NCBI GenBank assembly: GCA_001972305.1
Contig: BDDD01000987.1
Coordinates: forward strand, 38,696-102,695
DNA from: Cephalotus follicularis
Taxonomy: Eukaryota; Streptophyta; Magnoliopsida; Oxalidales; Cephalotaceae
Reading direction: 5' to 3'
Length of the DNA: 64,000 nt
Part shown: positions 23,759 to 34,290 of the stretch, piece by piece
Layout: every line of letters starts with the position of its first letter
Numbering within the stretch: the first letter of the stretch is position 1
The notes under the pieces: model-generated
What the model saw: only the letters and a program-made list of their open reading frames with translations
Databases searched by the model: none
What the model was told of the DNA's origin: nothing
Position numbers and translations under genes: made by a program

Positions 23759-23904
23759 TGAGCAACTACTCACATCCCTTATGTGAGCAATATGCATAAA
23801 ACCGTTGTACTAAAAGGACAAAAATGTAATTACAACAGATGACAATATATAAGTATAATGATCTTATGCCTATTGCTCACCTAAGAGATTTGAGCAATTG
23901 CTCA
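23759..23904. mobile_element. Foldback MITE, 146 bp with about 53-bp inverted repeats
   Basis: The left arm begins TGAGCAACTACTCACATC. The reverse complement of the right arm begins TGAGCAATTGCTCAAATC. The two arms pair for about 53 bases with roughly ten mismatches, covering TGAGCAA, CTCA, CTTA, GTGAGCAATA, GCATAA and TACT blocks. Only about 40 bases lie between the arms. No coding sequence is present. The superfamily is unclear because no convincing target duplication is seen (left flank TTTTTTGT, right flank CATCCATT). A hairpin transcript such as a small-RNA precursor is an alternative. Confidence 0.7.
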
Positions 23905-24039
23905 CATCCATTAACCCGATGTATATATATAAGCATGTAGTGTCTGCGTACTCTAGTAAATACTTCATATTTGGGTTCTTGTTGTTGTTGTTGTTTTTGT
24001 TTTTTACATGTGGATATATTTGGTGTATAAGGAGACTAT

Positions 24040-24350
24040 CCTTTTTTTTTTCTTGAAAGATATATTGCATTGTTGTTTAATTGTTTATTGTGATGAGATC
24101 CCTTGGCAGAGCCTAGGACAGTGTTATTCTTATAGTTATTGTTGCGTTGTTTTTATTTTAGAGGAGGATATGTCCGGCTTATGATGAGAATATGTCTTTT
24201 TTTTCTTTCTTGAAAGATATATTGCATTGTTATTTGTTTATCATGTTGAGATCCCTTGGCAGAGCCTTGGATAGCATTATTCTTGCTGTTATTGTTACAT
24301 TGTTTTTATTTTATAGAAGGATATGTCTGGTTTATTGGGAGACTGCTGGT
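24040..24350. repeat. 157-bp tandem duplication
   Basis: The blocks CTTGAAAGATATATTGCATTG, GAGATCCCTTGGCAGAGCC and GTTTTTATTTTA...GGATATGTC recur at an offset of 157 bp, with the second copy starting near 24197. Small differences show some age. It lies between the MITE and the copia LTR; its origin (CACTA subterminal DNA or host) is unknown. Confidence 0.8.
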
Positions 24351-24379
24351 TTCCCTAAAGAGTGCCTAGAATAACATTT

Positions 24380-26778
24380 AACCTAACCTTTGAAATGTAA
24401 ACCTTAAGAGCGGAATGGATCTACAAGTTATGAAACCTATTGTAAAGATCACTTTGATCATCACTTTGATATATCAACAAAAACAAATTAAGGAGATGAA
24501 CAAGTAACACTTACTTTCAAAAATCTTTACTCCGCCTTGTTTTTTCAAAACGCTATGTACTTGAAGACACTTGAGTGACAAAGGTTATGCCACCTCCAAG
24601 ATATCTGCACCAATAAAAGATGAAGAGAGTGTGTAGAGAGAGAGTAAAAATTTTTGGCCAAACCCAGTGTAGAACCAAGTTGCAGATGCTAGTCCCTTAA
24701 AACTTATTTTCTAACAAGCTTCAGGGAAAACGAATACTTAGCCTTCTTAACTTCTAACCCTTAGTTTATATACTAAGTTAAGTAAAGCCTCATACTACCT
24801 TTGGCTAGACCAAGTCAAAGGTAGATAAGTTACATGTAAGTGAAACATGTAATTAATCACATTAATTATTTTAACTTATCTCATAAGCATAGTTTAATTA
24901 AACCAATCACATTAGCATAATTAATTGTCTCTCTCACACTCTCGGATCCTCACACTTGTATTGTGAGTGATTCTATGGGTTCATAATTACGCTGACCATA
25001 GGATTAATCATAACCGTTACAATTCCCAAATTAGTCAATTCTAATCGCATTAAAAAATTCTAATCGGAAGAAAAAGAAATTAAACCCTAACTTTAATTCA
25101 TCATTAAAGGAGATTAATAATCAATTGATCTCAGTCATCCAACTGATCAACATCGACATCTAGCGATGCATAATGACACCCAGGTAATATGAATAACACT
25201 TTGAACCTTGTGATGGAATCGGATATACCGACTCCGGTGCCAAAATGGACATAGGGTGTAAGAGTATAAAATAATAAAAAAAAATTAAACCATTAATCAT
25301 GCAGCGGAAGGACACCCTATATAACATGACAAGTCCATAAAGGCATATCCACAGAACCCATGGATCACCACAACATCAACAGAATTGAATTGGTGTCACC
25401 ATTGCAAACAATGGTGACACATAAACATGGCATAAGCAAGTAGGACCAAGAATTTATACCAGTGGGTGTTGGCTCCTTCGTTCTTTAAAAGACGTCGACG
25501 CTTTCTGGCCAGTCATGCACGAAAGGTTTAACTTTCTTAGTGATTTCATATAACTTTCAAATATTGGTTAAGTAAGATTAAACACATGTGTTTCCACAAA
25601 ATGTAAAATCCACACAACCGATATTTGACACCAAGACTTAATATGTCCAACATATTAAAGATCTAGTCATTATAAGGCAGGGACCCTTTAAAATCTTGGT
25701 TATCAAAGAGGTGTTCATAAATTACCGAAATACCGCTCGGGTCCGGTTTAGCTATTCTAAATAGTCCCCGACCATTTAATTGCTCTCAGAATAATATCGA
25801 ATATTATCCAGATGGAAAAATTAATCTAATTAATTTTCCCACACCTCAATAACCCCAGATTTTCTAAGTTGTCGGTTCGCGTGCACTATAATCCCTTGTC
25901 ATACTTGGCCCCGATTGAGGTCTAGGGTAAGGATATGTGTCAACCATAGATAGTACCTCAATTGCTAAAATATCTGATCATTACTAGGACCTTTGGCAAA
26001 CTCTCCGGAAATCTAATTTCCAGTCTACCTAAACCTTGGCCAAGGATTTCATAAGTCCAAAGTATAATCAAACAATAATAGGGTCGATCACCTTCACTTA
26101 GGTGTGACAATCCCTTATTGCGCACTTACTTATATTCGTATAGATTCGATTATACCCAAAGACCACCCGATTGCCAGCCCTGCGCAAGGACTGGGTAAGG
26201 TGGAGATCAAAGCATAACCATCTCCATATATAGAGTAGTCGCTTAGGTCTAAGGATCAGACGAGTTAAAGAACTCGCTAAGTGATGATCACTTATACACA
26301 ACCGCAACAAGTAGGAGTCACTACTGACACGAGAATAGCGACTATCCAAACAGTGTCTCCTACGCGGGTCCTGTTCAGTGTACACGCTCCCAGCACGCAC
26401 CCCGTATTTGCCCTAGTGTCCAACACGGATGGTAGTGAGAGAATCCTTCCCTCGATTCCATGAGCAGGCAACATACGCGCAAGTCTATCCGGTTCACTAA
26501 TGCCCACAAAGTGAACCTATGACTTGGAACAAGTTTGACATAAAGATTAAGGTAACCGGTCTCACAGCCTCCATGCCAGGCATCCAACCTTATGTCGGGG
26601 CATGACTAGTATAAGTAGGTAATAAAATAAACTACTTCAATTATGTGATAAAATACAAGTGATATAGCCATAACAAATTTAGCACACATCATATATACAA
26701 GGAATAAGATTGTTTTATACAAGATAAGATACAATGCGACAACCCATCTAATGGCTTGTCAGGTCACTATATCCAACA
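24380..26778 (-). mobile_element. 3' LTR of minus-strand copia element (boundaries approximate)
   Basis: A good start is TGTTGGATATAGTGACC at 26778 on the minus strand. The LTR then includes the TCATAGGTTCACTTTGTGGG block shared with 38561-38585 and 40591-40610, and a TATA-like TATATAAAC at 24764-24772. A CT-rich leader at about 24635-24660 follows. One GACGTCGACGCTTT word lies at 25491-25504. The 3' end near 24380 is not defined by a clear CA or target duplication. Confidence 0.6.
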
Positions 26779-27800
26779 CCTTGAACTATCGTTACATGTA
26801 CGTTTAATCCCTCTACCGTCAATGCTCGAATCAAATCGATGGCACGGTATATGCAGGCCCTAATAGTTTATTCATTATAATGATATCATGGGTAATTAGC
26901 TATCACGATCAAATTAGAAACTCTTTGAAATTATCATATCTCTAATATTGGAATCATCATTCCAACACCTTTTCATCCTCACCAAGAAATCTTACAGCTA
27001 ATAACCCTGAGCATAATCTCCTTTTACTGGGAGTGATAGATCCCATACTACCCACTCACATATCTCAATGTATAATCTACCATGCCCAAGTGATAACTGT
27101 ATACTCCCCGTGGTCAGAAGACGTACTTAAGTATTATCAAAGCACAATATCTTACCAAAAATATATCATGTGGTGGCTCAGGTCTAAGGACCACTCACAC
27201 TACTGCAGTAAAAGAAGTAAGTCTGATATGTATGTAAAACTTCATATAGGACTTCTTACTGCGAGTCTCTTCAATGAACTCATAAATGTTATGAGCACCC
27301 ATGCGTAAGCCATATAGTCACTGTAGGAAAACTTGTGAGAATAGTCAACCTCTTCAGCGAGCTGGCATACAATGTGCTAGTCTATCTAGATTACATATGT
27401 CCATGTATATTATCCGATGACTAGGAAGGTTCTAAAATAAAGCTTATGGATGTGCTAAGTCTCACAGCATGATCTCATCGCGGTTTTAGTCATGAAACTT
27501 TATTCCATGGGCATTCATTGATTGTATATATAAACACATATAAATGAACAATCGTCATTGATAAATATAAAAAAACATTTATTCAACATTAAAGTTTATT
27601 ACAAACTATTGTTAATACAAGATAACCTTGCTTGCAAGACTTATCCCTAAGAATATCCCACTAGTACTAAAGCCAGTTTACCATGTGTCTAACAATAAAC
27701 TATTGTTATTACAAGATAAGCTTGCTTGCAAGACTTATCCATAACAATCGCTCACTCATACTAAAGCTAGTTTCCTATTTGTCTCAGGCCCATCCCAGAA
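26779..27800 (-). other. Non-coding region between copia RNase H and 3' LTR
   Basis: About 1 kb with no recognisable protein on either strand. Large copia elements of the SIRE type often carry extra sequence here. A tandem duplication occupies 27595-27784. No purine tract is obvious just before the LTR start at 26778. Confidence 0.5.
27595..27784. repeat. Tandem duplication, unit about 96 bp
   Basis: Two adjacent copies share AAACTATTGTTA, ACAAGATAA, CTTGCTTGCAAGACTTATCC, ACTAAAGC and AGTTT blocks. The second copy starts near 27691. It lies just past the RNase H stop region of the copia element. Confidence 0.8.
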
Positions 27801-28360
27801 AGATGTTTGTCGAAAACGCTCTTCGATAAGGCCTTTGTAAAGGGGGCGGTCCGCTATGTTGTATTCTCCTAGTACTTGCTCTACTTTGATATCCCCCTTC
27901 CAATGATCTCTCTAATCAAATGGAAGCGCCGTAATATGTGTTTAGACCTTTGGTGTGACCGATGTTCCTTGGCCTATGCAATAACCCCATTGTTGTCACA
28001 ATATAAACATATTGGATCATCAATGGTTGGAACCACATCGAGATCTATGATGAACTTCTTCATCCACACACCTTCCTTTCCAACTTCGGATGCTACAATG
28101 TATTCAGCCTTAGTGACTGAATCTGTAGTGGCTAACTACTTGGAACTCTTCCAACTCACTACACCACCATTCAAGGTGTATACGCAACGCTATGTTAATT
28201 TAGAATCATCTGCATCTGTTTGAAAATCAAAGTATGTAAAACACTCTACTTTCAAACTATTACCTCCATAGACTGGGAAAGTATTTTTAGTCCTTTTCAG
28301 GTACTTAAGGATATCCTTAACTGTCCTCCAGTGATTTTCACCTATATCCGAGTGATATAT
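27801..28360 (-). pseudogene. pol: Copia RNase H C-terminal part
   Basis: On the minus strand the sequence reads AEYIVASEVGKEGVWMKKF, CLYCDNNGVIA, HRSHQRSKHILRRFHLIREII and a final ALSKSVFDKHLSGMGLR, the characteristic end of Ty1/copia RNase H. A stop replaces a residue after DNNGVIA. Further stops and a frameshift occur in the ADxLTK-equivalent region. It degrades the RNA strand of the hybrid during reverse transcription. It follows RT at 28361-29330. Confidence 0.8.
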
Positions 28361-29330
28361 TCAAGTAACGCTTACAGCAAAAGTGATATCCGGCCGTGTG
28401 CATAACATAGCAGACATGATGCTCCCTATTGTTGAAGCAAAGGGAATATGCATCAAGCGCTCTCTTTCATCGGATGTGATAGGAGACATTGATTTAGAAA
28501 GCTTAATCCCATGACAGATAGGTAGGTACCCTCTGAACCTCTTTAGCATTTTGTCTATGTATAAGGATTGTGATATTCCAAGCATCCTCTTGGGTCTATC
28601 TCTATAGATCTTAATTCTCAAGATGTAGGATGCTTCTGGCAAATCCTTCATGGAGAAAACTATGGATAGTCATTTCTTGATTTTAGTTAACATAGCTACA
28701 TCATTTCCAAATACTAGTATGTCATCAACATAAAGAATCAAGAATGCAATTGAGCTCCCACTAAACTGCCTGTACACACATGGTTCATCTTCATTTTTGA
28801 CAAAATCAAACTCTTTGATCATTTCATCAAAACAAATTTTCCAGCACATGGATGCTGGCTTCAATCATAAATGGATTTGTTGAGCTTGCACACCTTTTGG
28901 TCCTCACCACTGGAAATGAAACCCTTAGGTTGGGTCATATAGATGTCTTCATCAATGTGTCCATTGAGGAAGGCAGTCTTCACATCCATCTGGCATATCT
29001 CATAGTCACGGTGTGCAGCTATAGAAAGAAAAACCCGAATGGAATTAAGCATGATAACAGGAGAAAAGGTTTCTTCATAGTCAATTCCTTCTCTCTGTTT
29101 GTAGCCCTTGTTTACTAGTCGTGCCTTGAAGGTGTTAACCTTCCCATATTCTCCAATCTTTCTTTTAAAGAGCTATTTCAACCCTATGGGAACACTTTCC
29201 TCAGGTGCTTCAACCAAGTCCCAGACTTGGTTAGAGTACATGGAGTCCATTTCAGAATTCATGGCTTTCTGCCATTTCTCCGAGTCTATATCTAATATAG
29301 CTTCTAGGTAACTAGTTGGATCCTCATCTA
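28361..29330 (-). pseudogene. pol: Copia reverse transcriptase
   Basis: Pieces on the minus strand give EKWQKAMNSEMDSMYSNQVWDLV, GIDYEETFSPV, QMDVKTAFLNGHIDEDIYM, a catalytic LYVDDILVFGND box and later RPDITFAVSVT. This is RVT_2 of Ty1/copia elements. Stops or shifts are seen near 29180, 28862 and 28660. The YVDD catalytic residues are intact. Spacing between the pieces suggests small indels and no large deletion. Confidence 0.87.
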
Positions 29331-29354
29331 AAAGATATACTTAGTGGGTTCCCT

Positions 29355-29660
29355 CTATGATAAAACTCCCATAAGACCTGTCGGGTTACCTAGGTATTCT
29401 ACAAGACCTTCAAAGTTGTTTGTGTCAATAGGTTCCACTGTTGCTGCAGGCTCAATTGGTTGGTCATTTATCTGTTGAGCTGAAGAAATCTCATCTAGCT
29501 TAACAATACTCCCACAAGATTCTTTCAATAAGGACACTTTCTCTAGGAAATTGGCATGCTTTGAGACAAACACTTTATTCTCATCGGAGTAGTATAAGTA
29601 GTATCCCATAGAGTTCTTGGGATAATCTACAAGCTTGCATTTAACTGTTTGAACCACCAA
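29355..29660 (-). pseudogene. pol: Copia integrase-RT linker
   Basis: The open segment includes YPKNSMGYYLYYSDENKVFVSKHANFLEK, the typical 'GYPxxxKGYxFYxPxxxKVFVSRxxxFxE' stretch that follows the copia integrase core. It then has an acidic low-complexity section before RT. It is in the correct position between integrase (29661-30205) and RT. Confidence 0.8.
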
Positions 29661-30205
29661 CTTATTTACATCTGCTATCTTGACATAAGCTAAGTAACCT
29701 CAGATCCTAAAGTAATTAAGATGAGGTTTCTTCCTAATCCATATCTCATAAGGCATACTGGGTGTAGATTGCATCGGTTTCCTATTCAATAAATGAAGTG
29801 CAGTTTCTAGGGCATGTCCCCAAAAAGATAGTGGTAGAGCTGCATGGTTAGTCATGCTTCGTACCATATCTAGTACAGCACGGTTTCTCCTTTCGGATAC
29901 ACCATTATGCTGTCATGTTCCTGGAGGAGTCTACTGAGAGAGAATCTCATTCTCCCTAAGATAACCTAGAAACTATTAGAAAGATAATCGCCTCCACGAT
30001 CTGATCGTAGAGTTTTAATAATCTTTCCAGTTTGTTTCTCCACTTCAATTCTGAATTCTTTAAATCTTTCAAAGGCCTCAGACTGGTACTTCATCAAGTA
30101 CAAGTACCCATATCGGGAAAGATCACCGGTAAAGGTTATTAAGTAGGAATAACCACCTCTGGCCTGAATAGGCATTGGGACACATATGACACAACCCGTC
30201 CCACT
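29661..30205 (-). pseudogene. pol: Copia integrase, N-terminal part missing
   Basis: The core start reads PMPIQARGGYSYLITFTGDLSRYGYLYLMKYQSEAF, with IKTLRSDRGGDYLS giving the second catalytic Asp. In the first motif the usual FTDD is FTGD. The rest runs in several frames through the region around 29750-29940, including the expected GVSERRNRT-type block (HNGVSERRNRAV, minus strand). Upstream of about 30205 it is replaced by a gypsy LTR, so the zinc-binding domain is missing. Confidence 0.8.
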
Positions 30206-30841
30206 AGGCCTTAACCCCACTGAATGGGCCGTGCTATACTCCCAATACTAACTACGTACACCAAAAAGCGTGTTTGCAAAGAACAGGGCTCTAAGCGCTG
30301 AGGTCAGCCTTAGCTACTCAAGCACTTCCTTAACTTCTTTGCTCTAAGGTCTGACCTCTACCTTTGAGGTCTGCCTTTATGCATCGAGGATTGACTTTGA
30401 GTCTTGAGCTCTTATCTCTTCCTCTGGCCTCTACCTCCGAGGTCTGCTCTGGCATTCGAAGCTATGCCTTCAATTGTCCGAGCTCTGCCTTAGCAAAACT
30501 TTGAAAATGGCTGCTAAAATTTGCAATTCAAACCATAATTTATATTTCCTCAATCCCGAAGGAGGAATCAGCATATATTAAATCCAAATACATCATATGC
30601 AGTACTCAAATAAAATAGAGACGAGTTAGAAAATGAGACAGAGAATTATAGTGGTTCGGCCCAACTATGCCTACGTCCACTTCCTCAAGTGCCCTTGAGG
30701 TTTCACTAGTGTAAAGTCGTTTACATGTATGACATGATCATTTTATCCATATATATCATGTTTGCTCAAAATATATCATCAACTCAAGATCATTCAAAAT
30801 CAAAATCACATATGCACCAATGCATGCAAGTAAAGTTGTTC

Positions 30842-30846
30842 TGAAC
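30842..30846. other. Target site duplication, left copy
   Basis: TGAAC precedes the solo LTR start and recurs right after its end at 33663-33667. A homologous LTR without the insertion reads ATTCTAAACTGCCAGTGAAG at 37012-37031, confirming the pre-insertion site. Confidence 0.9.
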
Positions 30847-33662
30847 TGTAACGACCCGGATTTCCATTAAAGATATTAATTATGGAAAGATGATTGCTAT
30901 TGTGTAATTGGCAAATATTTCAAGGGACCCGTAGTATGACCCTACGCTGGGGGGGTTCGGGGGTTCCCCTCCCCGGTGAGCTGACGGGGGGTCCCACTAC
31001 CCGGATAGCAGGCAGAGGCTCAGGGGCAGCGCCCCCGGAAGAAAACAGAAATTGGTTATTACTTTAGGACTGGAAATTCTGGCTTAAGCGCCGACGGTTC
31101 CAGGTAAAGAGTCGACGCTTTGGAGGCAACCGACGATGCTCCAAATGTAAGCTTCGACGCTTTGAGATCAAGAATTGAGGTTTACCTAGAGGAGACTTAA
31201 AGCGGCGATGCTTTTTAGGAAAGAGTCAGCGCTTTAGTTGGGATAGAAGTTGGAGAACTCAGGATAAGTCCTTGACCGGAGACGCTTAGCGATAAAGAGT
31301 CGACGCTTTGCCCTGTGTCATGTGCAGAATTCTAGCTTTTTGTCCCATTTCGGAGGACTTAAATGGATCGAGGGACACATGTCAAGCATGGTAAGGAAGA
31401 CTTATTATATTTTGATGGAAAAGGGCAGGTGGCAGCAGCTAAATTGGTTCAATTTAATCACATGGGAAACTAGGAGGCAAGCTCACATGGGTGAGGTCAT
31501 GGATGACACCATGCAAGCTTGGCCTCCAAGTTTCCCTTTCTCTTTATATATGTGGGCTTTCTCAGCTGAAAAATGGTTAGCTTTCTGCTGATATTAGAGA
31601 AGAGGATGTTTGGGAGAGAAGGAGAGAAGGAGATCAAGTGAGGTAAGGAAATTCTATAGCCATTTTATCAAAGTTATTCCTCAGTTTTACCTCCAAATTA
31701 TGTAGCAGATAGTTTAATTCATATCTTTCTCGTTTCTGGATAAAATTTCAAATGGTTGGATGTTTTAAAAACATTAAGATGTCTATTTTAACTGTTATGT
31801 TTTATGCATCGCGAAATTCTATCGAATTCTTGATGAAAAGCCATGTTTTTTTCTACTACTCAGATCATGTTTTCAAAAGGAAACTGCAACTTTAAAAATT
31901 CATTGCAGCTTCGTTTCTCAATGGAATTTTTTGATTTTTATCTCCATGAATTCTTTGAGATGTCTAATTTAATGTTTATGTTATAAGTTCTCTATGAAAG
32001 TGTTTATTTCTACATGAAATTCAAGATTTAGAAAGGTTGTGCAAAATTGTTTTATGAAGGTTATGAGTTAAATTACTCAAAGTGATGAAAATGCGTTATG
32101 GATTGTGAAAGAAAATGAAATGAAGGTTTCTATACGGAAAACCAGTTTTGGAAATGTTTTACAATGATTTTTATGAATGCTTTGAGCTGATCACTCAAGG
32201 TATTAAGAAATATTTATGAAATGGTTTTATGAATGCATTTGAGTTAATCACTCAAATGAAGAGAAATGTTTTATGAATGCATTTGAGCTAACTACTCAAA
32301 TGAAGAGAAATGTTTTATGAATGCATTTGAGTTAATTACTCAAATGAAGAGGAACGTGTTATGAATGCTTTGAGCTAGTCCCTCAAAGTATTAAGAAATG
32401 TTTTATGAAATGAATGCACAACTACTGGATTGTGATCCAGTGAGGATTAATCTTGTAAAGATGAATGAATGAACCACCCTTGGATGGCGATCCAAGGGGA
32501 AGAAATCCGAGATGGATTAATGTTAATGGAGCGTAAAGTGCTCACGGACATTCATGTGATGTAAGGATAGTAATCGGGGAGTGCACAATGCCCCGGTGAA
32601 GCGTTGTGAAAGGGTTCATTAAAGGTTCGCAACCATTAAGTTTTATGAAAGGTTTTGTTTCATGACATATGAATAGAAAAAGTGTTTTAAAGATATTTTG
32701 TTTATGAATGTGAAGAAACGATTTTAGTGATGTTTTCAAGTATGGCTGTGATACAAGCCAAATGAAAGTATGATTGGAAAACGTTTTTGATTGTTTTCAA
32801 GTATGTCGGTGTTATACACCAGAAAATGCATGATTTTGGAAATATTCTGATTTTATGAAAACTATTAGCAACAATGGATTTTGACAGTGAAATGTATTAG
32901 TTTTATAAAACTAGAAGAAGGTTTTTAAAGATGTTTTGAAATGTATGATGTTGAATCGTTTTGATAAAGATTATCAAAAATAACGGATTTCGATAATGTT
33001 TTGTGACTATGTTCCTTACTGGGCTCTTTAAAGCTCACTCCTTTCAATGTCTTGTTTTCAAACAAATCTTCCAGGAAACGTTGAATGTGAAGTTACGAGC
33101 TTTAGAGGAAGTTCGCGAAAGAATTGTAAGGAAAGGAAGTATGTTTGCTATGAAGTTATGTTTTAATGTCATATGTTTATGTTTTCCGCTGTGTAATGTT
33201 TTATGATGAACGATGTATAGATGTTAAAGTAAGTAAATGAATGCTATAGGTTATGATGTTTTTGTGTAAGGTGATGATATCAAAAGTTATTGAACATACC
33301 TGAGAGTATGAGAAGTTAGTGATAAAGGTGACCATATGATTGTTTTATGATGTAATAAGTTTATGTTTTTCCGCTGTGTAAGGTTACATGTTAAGTGATG
33401 TACAAATGCAAAGGTATTAAAAACGATCATGATAACGAGAATATGATATTTTGAAATTGATGTTTCAAAGATGTAAGCATATGTGATCCTGTGAAGTTAT
33501 TGAGTAATAATGTTAGGTTTTAAATCTAAGTCAAGATTAAATGATATAAAATGAATCGTTAAATGGTTAAACGATTTGACGATCAAAGGTCACACCCACG
33601 TAACGCACCGATCTTCGGAGCTCACTTTGAGCATAAAGCGGACTCGGGTCGGTGGCGTTACA
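30847..33662 (+). mobile_element. Solo gypsy LTR, 2.8 kb, with 5-bp target duplication
   Basis: It starts TGTAACGACCCGG and ends GGTGGCGTTACA, flanked by TGAAC on both sides. No PBS, PPT or internal sequence is present, so it is a solo LTR left by LTR-LTR recombination. It is related to the minus-strand LTRs at 8969-11526 and 18028-19281. Inside are a G-rich section (30949-31040), a GCGTCGACGC-type cluster (31085-31320), a TATA-like TTTATATATG (31543-31552) and a 45-bp tandem repeat (32168-32400). Reading frames inside, such as 31322-31591, show no known protein. Confidence 0.92.
32168..32400. repeat. 45-bp tandem repeat with an internal palindrome
   Basis: Five units of TTTTATGAATGCATTTGAG-type sequence follow one another, the central three starting near 32222, 32267 and 32312 at exact 45-bp spacing. 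Each unit carries an inverted repeat of the form CATTTGAGT / ACTCAAATG around a 5-base loop. A single unit occurs in the related minus-strand LTRs near 10205-10268 and 18095-18150, so amplification is specific to this LTR. Confidence 0.85.
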
Positions 33663-33667
33663 TGAAC
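33663..33667. other. Target site duplication, right copy
   Basis: TGAAC here matches 30842-30846 and closes the solo LTR. Confidence 0.9.
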
Positions 33668-34058
33668 TGCAAGTGAATAATGTTGTGCCCGTGGTCTGCC
33701 TCTAGCAATCCAACTACTATTGGAATGGTGAATCAGATGGTTCACCAACTGCTGCCTCAACAAAGACTTGATGTGTTGCATGAGAAAATATATCATAACC
33801 AATGGGGCTGTGGTCAATCTGCTTTTAAGCTCCTCGATACACAAATAAGAGCTCTACAACATCAGAGCACATAACAACATCAGATTCTACAAAGGTGATC
33901 AACAACCCAGAATAATGGAATGTGCCCATAAAATCATATCATCCAGGAATGCTAGTACAATTATCAAATTCATCATATCTGATATCATCATCATCTTATC
34001 AACATCCTCATACCATCGCCATCATGCACCAATACAGAGTAGCTAAATAGACAGTATA

Positions 34059-34290
34059 TCATCAGCATAGCCACACAGGTTGTATATCATCAGACTAGCT
34101 ACATGGGCTGCCACAGAGTAGCCACACAGGCTCTGTATATCATCAGAGTAGCCACACAGGCTCTGTATATCATCAGAGTAGCCACACGGGCTCTGTATAT
34201 GATAAGAGTAGCCACACAGCCTCTGTATATCATAAGAGTAGCCACACAGCTGATATATCATCAGAGTAGCCACACAAGCGATATATCATC
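34059..34290. repeat. 30-bp minisatellite, about 7 units
   Basis: The unit is about GTATATCATCAGAGTAGCCA plus CACAGGCTCT, tandem with point differences; the last units shrink to 28 bp. Because 30 is a multiple of three, frames stay open across it on both strands and give a fake decapeptide repeat. The homologous array in the sister LTR is at 37408-37640. Confidence 0.88.

Larger units (their letters stand above)
21399..24380 (+). mobile_element. Decayed CACTA (En/Spm) transposon remnant
   Basis: The segment between two LTR retrotransposons holds two plant CACTA hallmarks in the right order: the DUF4216 end of the transposase gene (about 21780-22469) and a Transposase_24-like gene (about 22681-23722). 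I could not find the CACTA terminal inverted repeats or a 3-bp target duplication, and the DDE transposase core is absent. Outer limits are set by the flanking LTRs and are approximate. AT-rich spacer 21399-21770 holds splice-like signals but no protein I recognise. Confidence 0.65.
24380..30205 (-). mobile_element. Minus-strand copia element, 5' half missing
   Basis: In minus-strand order it has a partial integrase (to 30205), a linker, RT, RNase H, about 1 kb of non-coding sequence and a long 3' LTR. The copia order, integrase before RT, is clear. Gag, protease and early integrase are missing: at about 30195-30205 the integrase is fused to the end of a gypsy LTR. The LTR resembles those at 38291-45042, which are in the opposite orientation, so this is a related large-LTR (Maximus/SIRE-like) lineage. 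That lineage name is an inference. Confidence 0.75.

Noticed and set aside
31322-31591. 89-codon frame in the solo LTR
   Set aside because: No domain or start context, and it overlaps the LTR core promoter region.
33590-33874. Frames on both strands across the solo LTR junction (33590-33874)
   Set aside because: They run from the LTR end over the target duplication into the host LTR and are not conserved in the sister copy as a gene.
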